A stretch of DNA of 64,000 bases, taken from assembly GCF_039729145.1 (NCBI RefSeq), contig NZ_CP155793.1, forward strand, positions 558,001-622,000, read 5' to 3'. Origin of the DNA: Microbacterium sp. SY138 (GTDB taxonomy: Bacteria; Actinomycetota; Actinomycetes; Actinomycetales; Microbacteriaceae). The position numbers and the translations under genes are program-made. Below, one piece after another: positions 7,616-14,969 of this stretch. Under the pieces are notes generated by a model that was given only the letters and a program-made list of their open reading frames with translations, ran no database searches and was not told the DNA's origin. Every line of letters starts with the position of its first letter. Position 1 is the stretch's first letter.

Positions 7616-8545
7616 ATGCCCTTCCTGCCGCACGCTCAGCATGCGGCTCCGCGGTCCCCGATCCGCGGGCCCGCATTGCCGATCGGCGTCGCCCTCACTG
7701 CCATCGGCATCCTGCTCTCGATCGGTTCCGGACCGGTGTCCTCCTCAGGTGCCGATCCGATGCCGGTGCCGGTCGCGGTCATGCAGGTTCCGCCGGTCAG
7801 GGTGGCCGCGACGACCGCGGCCGACCCCTGTGCCGAGCCTTCGGTGCAGCAGGCGATCGCGAGCGGCGACGATGCGGCGGCGATCGCGGGCTTCGGCGGC
7901 GGTGCCGCCTTCCGCGAGGCGGTCGTCGCGGGGAACGCTCCGTGCGTCTCGCTCACCGATCCTGCGCGCCTCTGGGTCGTGGTGAACAAGTCGCTGCCGC
8001 TGAACCCGCCCGAGTACGAGCCGGCGAATCTCGACTCCGTGCCGCTGCAGATGACGACACCCTCGGGGCGCGTGCGCTCCGACGTGGCCGCGGCGGTCGG
8101 GCGGATGGCGGATGCCGCCGCAGCCGCGGGCGTGGGACGCCTCGGCGCGAACAACGGCTACCGCTCCTACGGACTGCAGGTGACGACGTACGGATCCCAC
8201 GTGCGATCACAGGGACAGGCCGAGGCGGATGCGGGCTCGGCGCGCCCCGGCCACAGCGAGCACCAGACGGGTCTCGCACTCGACGTGGTCGCCTGCGGCA
8301 CGGGGTGCGGGGGCCTCGACGGCTTCGGAGCGACCGCGCAGAGCGACTGGGTCGCCGCTCATGCCTGGGAGTACGGCTTCATCGTGCGTTACGAGCAGGT
8401 CGGCACCCCCGTGACGGGGTATGCGCCGGAGCCGTGGCATCTCCGCTACGTCGGAGTCGACCTCGCCGCGGCCTATCACGAGGGCGGATTCCACACGCTC
8501 GAGGAGTTCTTCGGCCTTCCTGCCGCGCCGGATTACGCGCACTGA
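7616..8545 (+). CDS. Exported M15-family D-alanyl-D-alanine carboxypeptidase (VanY-like)
   Basis: The 309-residue protein has one N-terminal hydrophobic segment (about residues 20-40, LPIGVALTAIGILLSIGSG) acting as signal or anchor, then a low-complexity linker and a C-terminal peptidase domain. The VanY signature SxHxxGxAxD is visible as SEHQTGLALD (His216, Asp223), with EPWHLRY supplying His275 as the third zinc ligand. It should trim the terminal D-Ala of peptidoglycan stem peptides outside the membrane. No acylation Ser motif is present, so this is the metallo type. Residues 70-130 lie outside the catalytic domain and have no assigned role. ATG 7616 has only a weak ribosome-binding site. 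Confidence 0.88.
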   Translation: MPFLPHAQHAAPRSPIRGPALPIGVALTAIGILLSIGSGPVSSSGADPMPVPVAVMQVPPVRVAATTAADPCAEPSVQQAIASGDDAAAIAGFGGGAAFREAVVAGNAPCVSLTDPARLWVVVNKSLPLNPPEYEPANLDSVPLQMTTPSGRVRSDVAAAVGRMADAAAAAGVGRLGANNGYRSYGLQVTTYGSHVRSQGQAEADAGSARPGHSEHQTGLALDVVACGTGCGGLDGFGATAQSDWVAAHAWEYGFIVRYEQVGTPVTGYAPEPWHLRYVGVDLAAAYHEGGFHTLEEFFGLPAAPDYAH

Positions 8546-8652
8546 ATCGGGGGCGGAAGCCCCGGTTGCGACATCCGACAAGTGCGGTACCCAGTGTCAC
8601 GATTTATGGGATGCATTCTCACAACGTCCTGTCCCGCGTCCCCTCTGCGACA

Positions 8653-8658
8653 TAGAAT
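8653..8658 (+). promoter_or_regulatory. -10 element (TAGAAT) for the acyl-CoA dehydrogenase gene
   Basis: TAGAAT is a near-consensus hexamer 40 bases before ATG 8698. It would give a ~33-nucleotide leader containing the AGGAGG ribosome-binding site. The -35 is not obvious. Confidence 0.45.
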
Positions 8659-8697
8659 CACCGGAGCAACGATGCATGAGACGTTCAGGAGGACGGC

Positions 8698-9861
8698 ATG
8701 GAACGCGACATCTACGACGAGGATCACGAGGCTTTCCGGGACCTGGTCAAGGACTTCGTCAAGCGCCACGTGACAGGCGAAGCGATCGAGCGGTGGGATG
8801 CCGCCGGTGAGATCGACCGGGGGACCATGCGCGCCGCCGGCGAAGCGGGTCTGATCGGCCTGTCGGTCCCCGAGGAGTTCGGTGGCGCCGGGATGCTGCA
8901 GGACTACCGCTTCCGCACGATCGTCATGGAAGAGGTCATCGCCGCTGGTGCCGGTTCGCTGGCGGGGGCCTTCGGCATCCAGGACGACCTGGCCGTGCCC
9001 TACCTCGTGCACATGGGAACGCAGGAGCAGAAGGAGAAGTGGCTGCCCCGCATGGCCACGGGTGAGGTGCTCGGCGCACTCGCCATGACCGACCCGGGTG
9101 CGGGTTCGGATCTGCGTGGCATCAAGACCAACGCCAAGAAGGTCGACGGCGGCTACATCCTCAACGGTGCGAAGACGTTCATCTCCTCGGGCACGACGGC
9201 CGACGTGGTCGTCACGTTCGTCAAGACCGGTGAGGGCAACCGTCCCGACGCGTTCAGTCTGCTGCTCGTGGAGAAGGGCATGGAGGGCTTCGACCAGGGC
9301 AAGAAGCTCAGCAAGATGGGTTTCCACGGCTGGGACACGGCCGAGCTCAGCTTCACCGACGTGTTCGTCCCCGACGAGAACCTCATCAGCGGCAAGGAGG
9401 GCCAGGGCTTCATCCAGCTGATGCTGAACCTGCCGCTCGAGCGTCTCTCGATCGGCGTCGCCGCGGCCGCAGCCGCACAGGCCGCCCTCGACTGGACCAT
9501 CGCCTACACGAAGGATCGCGAGGCGTTCGGTGAGCGCATCGCCGACTTCCAGAACACCCGCTTCCGGCTCGCCGACATGTCTGCGACCACCGATGCGATG
9601 TGGGCGTACATCGACCGCGCACTGCTCGCCTACAAGGACAACACGCTCACCGCGGAGGATGCGGCGAAGGTCAAGTTCTGGGCGACCGAGCGCGAGTGGG
9701 AGGTGCTCGACACAGGCGTGCAGCTGCACGGCGGATACGGCTACATCATGGAGTACCCGATCGCGCGCGCCTTCACCGACGCCCGGGTCCACCGCATCTA
9801 CGGCGGCACGAACGAGATCATGCGCGATCTCGTCGGCCGTCAGATCGTCGGCAAGCGCTGA
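8698..9861 (+). CDS. Acyl-CoA dehydrogenase
   Basis: The 387-residue protein has the usual length and three-part fold: N-terminal helical domain, middle beta domain with the flavin-binding AMTDPGAGSDLRGIKT stretch, and C-terminal helices. The catalytic base is the Glu in RIYGGTNEIMRD near the C-terminus. It oxidises acyl-CoA to the 2-enoyl-CoA with FAD, passing electrons to ETF. Substrate chain length cannot be read; the sequence most resembles general short/medium- or long-chain dehydrogenases of actinobacterial fatty-acid use. ATG 8698 sits behind a perfect AGGAGG. It appears to be a single-gene unit closed by a hairpin terminator. Confidence 0.95.
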   Translation: MERDIYDEDHEAFRDLVKDFVKRHVTGEAIERWDAAGEIDRGTMRAAGEAGLIGLSVPEEFGGAGMLQDYRFRTIVMEEVIAAGAGSLAGAFGIQDDLAVPYLVHMGTQEQKEKWLPRMATGEVLGALAMTDPGAGSDLRGIKTNAKKVDGGYILNGAKTFISSGTTADVVVTFVKTGEGNRPDAFSLLLVEKGMEGFDQGKKLSKMGFHGWDTAELSFTDVFVPDENLISGKEGQGFIQLMLNLPLERLSIGVAAAAAAQAALDWTIAYTKDREAFGERIADFQNTRFRLADMSATTDAMWAYIDRALLAYKDNTLTAEDAAKVKFWATEREWEVLDTGVQLHGGYGYIMEYPIARAFTDARVHRIYGGTNEIMRDLVGRQIVGKR

Positions 9862-9874
9862 GATCGTGCACCTG

Positions 9875-9908
9875 AAGGGGCCCCGGATGCGACGTCCGGG
9901 GCCTCTTC
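9875..9908 (+). terminator. Hairpin terminator after the acyl-CoA dehydrogenase gene
   Basis: GGCCCCGGA (9879-9887) pairs with TCCGGGGCC (9895-9903) around a short loop, with flanking AAG/CTT extending the stem and a TCTT run after it. Confidence 0.75.
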
Positions 9909-9972
9909 CCGTCTCGGCCGGATCGTCGTCGAGGCGTGGACACGGGTGCTGCCGCCGGGTTGAATCGAGGGC

Positions 9973-11070
9973 ATGACGACCTTGTTCCGGCAGATCATGG
10001 AAGACCACGTCGCGCGGGGCACCGCTCCGGGGATCATCGGCGTGCTCGGTGCTCCTGGCGGGGCCATCGAGATCGTCACGGCCGGCGATCTCCCGGCGGA
10101 TGCGATCGTCCGCATCCAGTCGATGACGAAGCCGATCCTCGCGGTCGCGGCGCTGAGGCTCGTGCAGGAGGGACGCCTCCGGCTCGATGACCCTGTGGAG
10201 CGATGGTTGCCTGAACTCGCCGACCGCTGGGTGCTGCGCGCTCCGGACGCCCCGCTCGACGACGTCGTACCCGCGACGACGCCGATCACGCTGCGGCACC
10301 TGCTCACGAACACCTCCGGATACGGGGTGCAGGTCGTGCCGTCCCCGCTGGCGGAGGCGATGATCGGGAACCGGACGGCCGCAGGGCAGGAACCTGTCGC
10401 GATGGGCGCTCAGGAGTGGCTGGACGCGCTGGCCGTGCTCCCGCTGGCCTTCGAACCCGGCACCGGATGGCGTTACCACCACTCCTTCGGGATCCTCGGG
10501 ATCCTGCTCTCGCGCGTGGTCGACGGTTCGCTGGAAGATCATCTGCGACGCGACCTCTTCGCCCCGCTCGGCATGGTCGATACCGGATACACGGTGCCCC
10601 TCGACCAGGCGTACCGGCTGCCTGCCGCGTATTGTCACGAGCACGGCGCCCTGGTCGAGATCGAGCCCGCCGCCGGGGGCTTCTCCGTCGCGCCCGCTCC
10701 GTTCGACCTCAGTCATTCGGAGCTCGTGTCGACCGCGGCCGACTATGCGGCTTTCGCGGGGATGCTCGCCGCAGGGGGACGGCATGACGGCAACGTCATC
10801 ATCGACCCCGAACTGCTCGCGCTGATGCGCACCGACCAGGTGCCGTCGAGCGCGAAGACCGACGACAGCTTCTTCCCGGGATTCTGGGAGGGCACGGGAT
10901 GGGGGTTCGGCGTTGCGGTGCAGACCGAGGGAGAGAACGCGGGTCGCTACGGCTGGTCGGGCGGGCAGGGGACGGACTTCTGGGTCGATCCCGACGGCTC
11001 CTTCGGGATCGTGCTGAGTCAGGTCGAGATGGGCCCGGAGATCATGGGGCTGTTCGCCGACGTGCAGTGA
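9973..11070 (+). CDS. Serine hydrolase of the class C beta-lactamase / esterase EstB family
   Basis: The 365-residue protein has the acylation motif SxxK as SMTK (about residue 49), in the IQSMTKPILAVAALRLVQEGRL context of class C-like esterases. LRHLLTNTSGY and the C-terminal YGWSGGQGTDFWVDP also match that group. The second motif, usually YxN, reads YHH here. Members hydrolyse esters or beta-lactams or transfer acyl groups. No signal peptide is present, so it is probably a cytoplasmic esterase rather than a resistance enzyme. The start ATG is preceded by GAGGG at 9967. Alone between a terminator and the HNH gene promoter, it has no informative neighbours. Confidence 0.88.
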   Translation: MTTLFRQIMEDHVARGTAPGIIGVLGAPGGAIEIVTAGDLPADAIVRIQSMTKPILAVAALRLVQEGRLRLDDPVERWLPELADRWVLRAPDAPLDDVVPATTPITLRHLLTNTSGYGVQVVPSPLAEAMIGNRTAAGQEPVAMGAQEWLDALAVLPLAFEPGTGWRYHHSFGILGILLSRVVDGSLEDHLRRDLFAPLGMVDTGYTVPLDQAYRLPAAYCHEHGALVEIEPAAGGFSVAPAPFDLSHSELVSTAADYAAFAGMLAAGGRHDGNVIIDPELLALMRTDQVPSSAKTDDSFFPGFWEGTGWGFGVAVQTEGENAGRYGWSGGQGTDFWVDPDGSFGIVLSQVEMGPEIMGLFADVQ

Positions 11071-11130
11071 CGCTCTCCGGCACCGCCGGGCGTCGCTCGG
11101 TGTTCTCGGGATGCCGGTGCACCGGTATTT

Positions 11131-11173
11131 ATTCGAATATAGCTTCGAATGTCGGTGGTGGTCGCGGTAAAAT
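11131..11173 (+). promoter_or_regulatory. Palindromic operator and leaderless promoter of the HNH gene
   Basis: ATTCGAATATAGCTTCGAAT (11131-11150) has perfect 7-base arms ATTCGAA/TTCGAAT. Its core TCGAA-N6-TTCGA resembles the actinobacterial LexA SOS box. TTCGAA at 11144-11149 is in -35 position, 18 bases before TAAAAT (11168-11173), which is five bases from ATG 11179. A bound repressor would therefore cover the -35. Confidence 0.55.
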
Positions 11174-11178
11174 CGAGT

Positions 11179-12543
11179 ATGTCGAATTTGACCGCGTTGC
11201 ATGAGGCGATGTCTCGCTTGGATGAGGTGTGGGCGGGTGTGGGGGATTCGGGGGAGTTGTCGCGGGAGCAGTTGATCGTGGTGAGCGCGTCGATCGGGGT
11301 GTTGCGGCGTCGGTTGGATGCGGTGCATGTGTCGGTGGCGGCGTGTATTGCTCGGGAGTCGCGTGCGGAGTTGGGTGCGGGGAGTCTGGCGAAGCAGCAG
11401 GGTTTCCGTAGTCCGGCGACGTTGATCGCGGTGGCGACGGGGGTGTCGAGGGGTGAGGCGTCGCGTCTTGTCAGGGTGGGTGAGGCGACGGCGCCGCGGA
11501 GTGATCTTCTGGGGGCGCGTCTGCCGGCGAGGTATCCGTTGGTGAGTGCGGCGTTGGATGTGGGGGTGCTGGGGGCTCCGGCGGCGGCGGTGATCATCGC
11601 GGCGCTGGATCGGTGCCGGGTTGTGGCGGGGGTGGAGCGGATTGCTGAGGGGGAGCGGCTGCTGGTGGAGAAGGCGGCAGGGCTCGCGCTCGATGGTGTG
11701 CGCATGCTCGTGGTGCGGGTGGAGGCGTGGCTTGACCCGGATGGGGTGGAGCCGCGTGAGGACGAGCGCCGTGGCAGGCGGGCGTTGTCGCTGTTCGAGC
11801 GGGACGGGATGGTGCATCTGAACGCGGTTCTCGATGTGGAGACCGCGGCGCCGGTGGTGACGGCGATCCGGGGGTTCGTGACGGCGGTGTTCGCGGCGCG
11901 GAAGGATGCTCCCGATGCGGGCGCTCCTGATGGGGATCGGCGGACGGTTCCGATGATCCAGGCGGATGCTCTTTCGGTGTTCTGCGCGCATGTGCTCGGG
12001 TGTGAGCGGCGGGTTCCGGTGGCGGGTGCGAGGGTGATCGTGCGGGTGGGTCTGGATGATCTGGAGGCCGGGACCGGGTCGGCGACCGTGGATGGTGTGG
12101 ATCAGCCGGTCAGTGTCGGGGCGGCGCGGCGGATGGCGGCCGGGGGTGGCGTGATCCCGTGTGTTCTCGGTGGGGACAGTGAGGTTCTCGATTGGGGGCG
12201 GGAGAAACGGTTGTTCACCCGGGCGCAACGGCTGGCGTTGGTGGAGCGTGACGGGGGATGCGCGATGTGCGGATTGCCGCCGGAGATGACGAGGGCGCAT
12301 CACATCCGCTGGTGGAGACGCGATCGCGGGCCGACCGATCTCTCCAACGGGGTGCTGCTGTGTGAGACGTGTCACCATCGCATCCACGACAACGGGTGGG
12401 AGATCCGCATCGACGCTCCCGGGAACGGGAGTGGGAGTGGGAGCCGGGGTAGAGCGCGGGTGTGGTTCATACCGCCCCGATATGTGGACCCACAGCAGGC
12501 CCCGAGGCTCGGCGGGCGCGCACGCTTCGACATCGCCGCCTGA
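11179..12543 (+). CDS. 13E12-repeat (DUF222) family HNH endonuclease
   Basis: The 454-residue protein has an N-terminal DUF222 helical region and a C-terminal HNH nuclease domain. That domain shows CAMCG, the HH pair of AHHIRWW, the Asn of LSNGVLLC, and CETCHHRIHD. These proteins are multicopy in actinobacterial genomes. Several M. tuberculosis members are LexA-regulated, and the palindrome upstream fits that. ATG 11179 is favoured because a TAAAAT -10 is only five bases before it (leaderless) and no ribosome-binding site is seen. Codon use differs clearly from neighbouring genes (many GTG, TTG, GGG, GCG and CGG codons rather than C-ending ones), suggesting horizontal spread or separate amplification. 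The biological role of the family is unresolved. Confidence 0.9.
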   Translation: MSNLTALHEAMSRLDEVWAGVGDSGELSREQLIVVSASIGVLRRRLDAVHVSVAACIARESRAELGAGSLAKQQGFRSPATLIAVATGVSRGEASRLVRVGEATAPRSDLLGARLPARYPLVSAALDVGVLGAPAAAVIIAALDRCRVVAGVERIAEGERLLVEKAAGLALDGVRMLVVRVEAWLDPDGVEPREDERRGRRALSLFERDGMVHLNAVLDVETAAPVVTAIRGFVTAVFAARKDAPDAGAPDGDRRTVPMIQADALSVFCAHVLGCERRVPVAGARVIVRVGLDDLEAGTGSATVDGVDQPVSVGAARRMAAGGGVIPCVLGGDSEVLDWGREKRLFTRAQRLALVERDGGCAMCGLPPEMTRAHHIRWWRRDRGPTDLSNGVLLCETCHHRIHDNGWEIRIDAPGNGSGSGSRGRARVWFIPPRYVDPQQAPRLGGRARFDIAA

Positions 12544-12620
12544 CGACGACGCCCGCCTGACGACGACGCCGGCCTGATCACGCGGTGCCTGATGACGCGG
12601 TGCCTGATGACGTCGATGCG
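12537..12620 (+). repeat. Degenerate ~15-17 base tandem repeat after the HNH gene
   Basis: The motif GCCTGA followed by CGACGACGCC or TGACGCGGT-like sequence recurs five times. The first copy supplies the stop codon of the HNH gene and the others are untranslated. The rest of the gap to 12666 shows no gene. Confidence 0.5.
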
Positions 12621-12665
12621 TGACGTCGGCGCCTGTGCTCTCGAGGCTCAGCGATGCCTGCGGAC

Positions 12666-13268
12666 TCAGGCCCTGCGGACTCCGGCCCCGTCGCCACCGG
12701 TCGCACCGACTCCGGCTCTGCGCAGACGGTCGGCGACCAGAATGCCGAGGGCCGTGCCGCCCACGCAGCTCGCGATGGTCACGGCAAAGAACGCGATCTG
12801 GGCGAAGAGCGACATCGACCCGAGATCGAACCATGCCCACGCGGAGATCGGGTACACGATGCCGACCGTGACCGCACCGAGATAGTGCATCCACGTGCCC
12901 CAGTAGCGCCAGAGCACGAAGAGGAACGGCAGCTCCGTGAATGCCGCCCACCAGAGATTGGTCAGCACGGTGCGGAAACCATACCCGGAGAACGGCACCA
13001 TGACGAGGCCGGCGATCAGGGCAACGAGCAGGCCGACGAGTGGGCGACGCAGCAACCGCAGCGCGATCACCGACGGCAGCAGCCAGAGACCGGCGAGCGC
13101 CATGCCCACGAACGGGAGCGGCCCGGTCAGCACGGTCGAGAACCAGTTCATCGGTGCGAGCAGCACCGCTCCGGCGACGCCGAGTGCCGCGCAGGTCAGC
13201 AGGATGGCGGTAGGGAAGCGGAACCGTCCGCCGGCGCGGGGCGTCCGGCCCGCGGCATCCGCGCTCAT
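12666..13268 (-). CDS. ECF transporter substrate-binding (S) component, YkoE-like, copy 1
   Basis: The 200-residue integral membrane protein has about five to six hydrophobic helices and Trp/Tyr-rich loops, the size and pattern of YkoE-type S components that capture a small solute for an ECF transporter. B. subtilis YkoE is linked to thiamin precursors. Here the substrate is uncertain, because no TPP riboswitch is visible and the operon holds a siderophore-interacting protein under an iron box. The start ATG overlaps the SIP stop codon by four bases, so the two are translationally coupled. It is the last gene of the operon. The cytoplasmic tail is Gly/Ala/Arg-rich. Confidence 0.8.
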   Translation of the reverse strand: MSADAAGRTPRAGGRFRFPTAILLTCAALGVAGAVLLAPMNWFSTVLTGPLPFVGMALAGLWLLPSVIALRLLRRPLVGLLVALIAGLVMVPFSGYGFRTVLTNLWWAAFTELPFLFVLWRYWGTWMHYLGAVTVGIVYPISAWAWFDLGSMSLFAQIAFFAVTIASCVGGTALGILVADRLRRAGVGATGGDGAGVRRA

Positions 13269-14140
13269 GCCAGGGGCTCCGCGGCAGCTTCGCGGGCGGC
13301 CTTCGACGCGGGGGAGGCCGCACCGATCTTCCAGTATCCGCAGAAGCTCACCGCGTTCTTGTCCACCCCGCGCTCGCCGACGAGGTGTTTGCGGGCACCC
13401 GATGCGAGCGCCTGCTCACCCGCCGCGTACGCATGGAACGGGGCCTCCGGCAGGGCGGTGCGGCCGAGCGTCTCCAGAGCGAGGGAACCGGGAGCGACAT
13501 CGTGCGGACGCGCGATCCACACCACCTCGATGCCGGCGGGATGCGCGAACTCCAGCGCATCCTCCTCGCTCGGCGTCTCGACGATCGCTGTGCCGACCGC
13601 GTTCGCCGGCAGCGAGGCGCAGATCGAGGAGATCGCGGGCAGGGCGGTCTCATCGCCGACCAACACGACACGATCCGTTCCGCGCTGCGGATTGAAGGTG
13701 AGACCCTCGTCGATGATCAGCACGTGCTCGCCCGGCCGGCAGGCCTCGGCCCACCGAGACGCCGGGCCGGCCGTTCCGTCGGCCGCCGAGCCGTGCAGGA
13801 CGAAGTCCACGTCGATCTCGGCGCCGGCGTCGGCCGTGGCCGCTCGATATGCCCGCACGCTGTAGTTGCGCATCACCGGACGTTCGCCGTCGGGGATGCG
13901 CAGGAACTTCAGGTAGCCGAACATCTTGTTGGCTTTCGCCGGCACCCGGTCGAGGCCCGCGTCGCCGCCGATGGGCAGGAACAGCCGGAACCACTGGTCG
14001 AACCCCATCGGGCGGAACTTCTCGATCTCGCCGCCGCCGAGGGTCACCCTGATCCAGTGCGCCGACAGGCGTTCCGTACGCAGCACCACCAGGTGGATGA
14101 GCTCGGTCGACTCGGGCTTGACCATCTTGCTGAATGCCAT
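13265..14140 (-). CDS. Siderophore-interacting protein (FAD-dependent ferric reductase, SIP/ViuB family)
   Basis: The 291-residue cytoplasmic flavoprotein shows the FAD-binding RNYSVRAYR motif around residue 90, FVLHG, and the nucleotide-binding VVLVGDETALPAISSI stretch. It ends with the SIP-type FCGYWKIG motif. Family members reduce ferric siderophores with NAD(P)H or ferredoxin to release Fe(II) in the cell. ATG 14140 (MAFSKMVKPES) follows GAAAGG; the 46 residues upstream are Ser/Pro shadow sequence. It lies between EcfT and an S component in the same operon, which directly links this ECF transporter to iron. The DtxR-like box upstream of the operon agrees. Confidence 0.92.
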   Translation of the reverse strand: MAFSKMVKPESTELIHLVVLRTERLSAHWIRVTLGGGEIEKFRPMGFDQWFRLFLPIGGDAGLDRVPAKANKMFGYLKFLRIPDGERPVMRNYSVRAYRAATADAGAEIDVDFVLHGSAADGTAGPASRWAEACRPGEHVLIIDEGLTFNPQRGTDRVVLVGDETALPAISSICASLPANAVGTAIVETPSEEDALEFAHPAGIEVVWIARPHDVAPGSLALETLGRTALPEAPFHAYAAGEQALASGARKHLVGERGVDKNAVSFCGYWKIGAASPASKAAREAAAEPLA

Positions 14141-14150
14141 CGGGTGCCTT

Positions 14151-14969
14151 TCAGGGAAGCTGCCAGGGGAAGAAGGCGACGAAGATGGCCGCGGATGCCA
14201 GCAGGGTCGCGATGGTGAAGACGGTGTCGCGTGTGCGGAACGGGACGAGGTGCCGCTCGGTGCGGGTGGGATGCGCACCGAAGGCGCGCGAGTCCATCGC
14301 CAGCGCCACCCGCTCGGCGTGACGGATCGCGCCGGCGAGAAGCGGCACGATGTAGCCCCACCCGCGGGCGATGCGGGCGAACGGTCCGCGTCCGCCGTGG
14401 TAACCGCGCACCCGGTGGGCCGCCCGGATCACGGCGAGCTCATGCCCGAACCGCGGCACGAACCGGAACGCTGCCAGTGCCGTGTAGCCGATCCGGTACG
14501 GCACCCGCAGCTGCTGCACACTGGCGCGCACGAGGTCGGGCCCACTGGTCGTGAGCCCGCCGACGAGCGCGAGAGCGACGATCGATCCGAGCCGCAGCGC
14601 CGTCGCGAAGCCGATCAGGAGCGCTCCGCTGTAGAGGGTCCAGTCGCCGATCCGCAAGACGGGGGAACTGCCCGCGACGAGTCCGGTGTCGACCCATACG
14701 GAGAACCCGATGCCCACCAGGAGCATGCCGGCCGGGAGACCGAGCAGCAGGAGAGCGAGGAGCCGAACCGTGAGACGCGCCCCGACCAGGATCAGCGCGT
14801 AGGCGAGAATCAGGAAAGCGGCGGGCGTCGTCAGGTCGCGCACGAACACGAGCAGGACCATCGCCGGCGCGAACCCGGCGACCTTCGCGAGCGGATTCAA
14901 CGCATACAGGAACTGCCGCCGCGACGTCGCCGTGATACGTGCGTACGGATCGAAGGTCGTCGTGGTCAC
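14151..14969 (-). CDS. ECF transporter transmembrane component EcfT
   Basis: The 272-residue protein has an N-terminal block of four to five hydrophobic helices and a C-terminal cytoplasmic part with the two EcfT coupling motifs, here AHRVRGYHG and MDSRAFGAH. These dock onto the ATPase grooves (the usual pattern is Ala/Ser-Arg-Gly). It connects the EcfA ATPases to S components so that ATP hydrolysis topples the S subunit. It starts at GTG 14969, overlapping the EcfA stop by four bases (GTGA). SIP begins 11 bases after its stop. The nearest named relatives are YkoC-like proteins. Confidence 0.88.
   Translation of the reverse strand: MTTTTFDPYARITATSRRQFLYALNPLAKVAGFAPAMVLLVFVRDLTTPAAFLILAYALILVGARLTVRLLALLLLGLPAGMLLVGIGFSVWVDTGLVAGSSPVLRIGDWTLYSGALLIGFATALRLGSIVALALVGGLTTSGPDLVRASVQQLRVPYRIGYTALAAFRFVPRFGHELAVIRAAHRVRGYHGGRGPFARIARGWGYIVPLLAGAIRHAERVALAMDSRAFGAHPTRTERHLVPFRTRDTVFTIATLLASAAIFVAFFPWQLP

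Noticed and set aside
9973..11070. Beta-lactam resistance gene
   Set aside because: The SxxK motif is present but there is no signal peptide, the second motif is YHH instead of YxN, and the sequence resembles esterases more than AmpC.
8533..13323. A 1596-codon open frame on the minus strand
   Set aside because: It runs antisense through the acyl-CoA dehydrogenase, serine hydrolase and HNH genes and encodes Arg/His/Pro-rich sequence with no domains. Long antisense frames are a by-product of high third-position GC.
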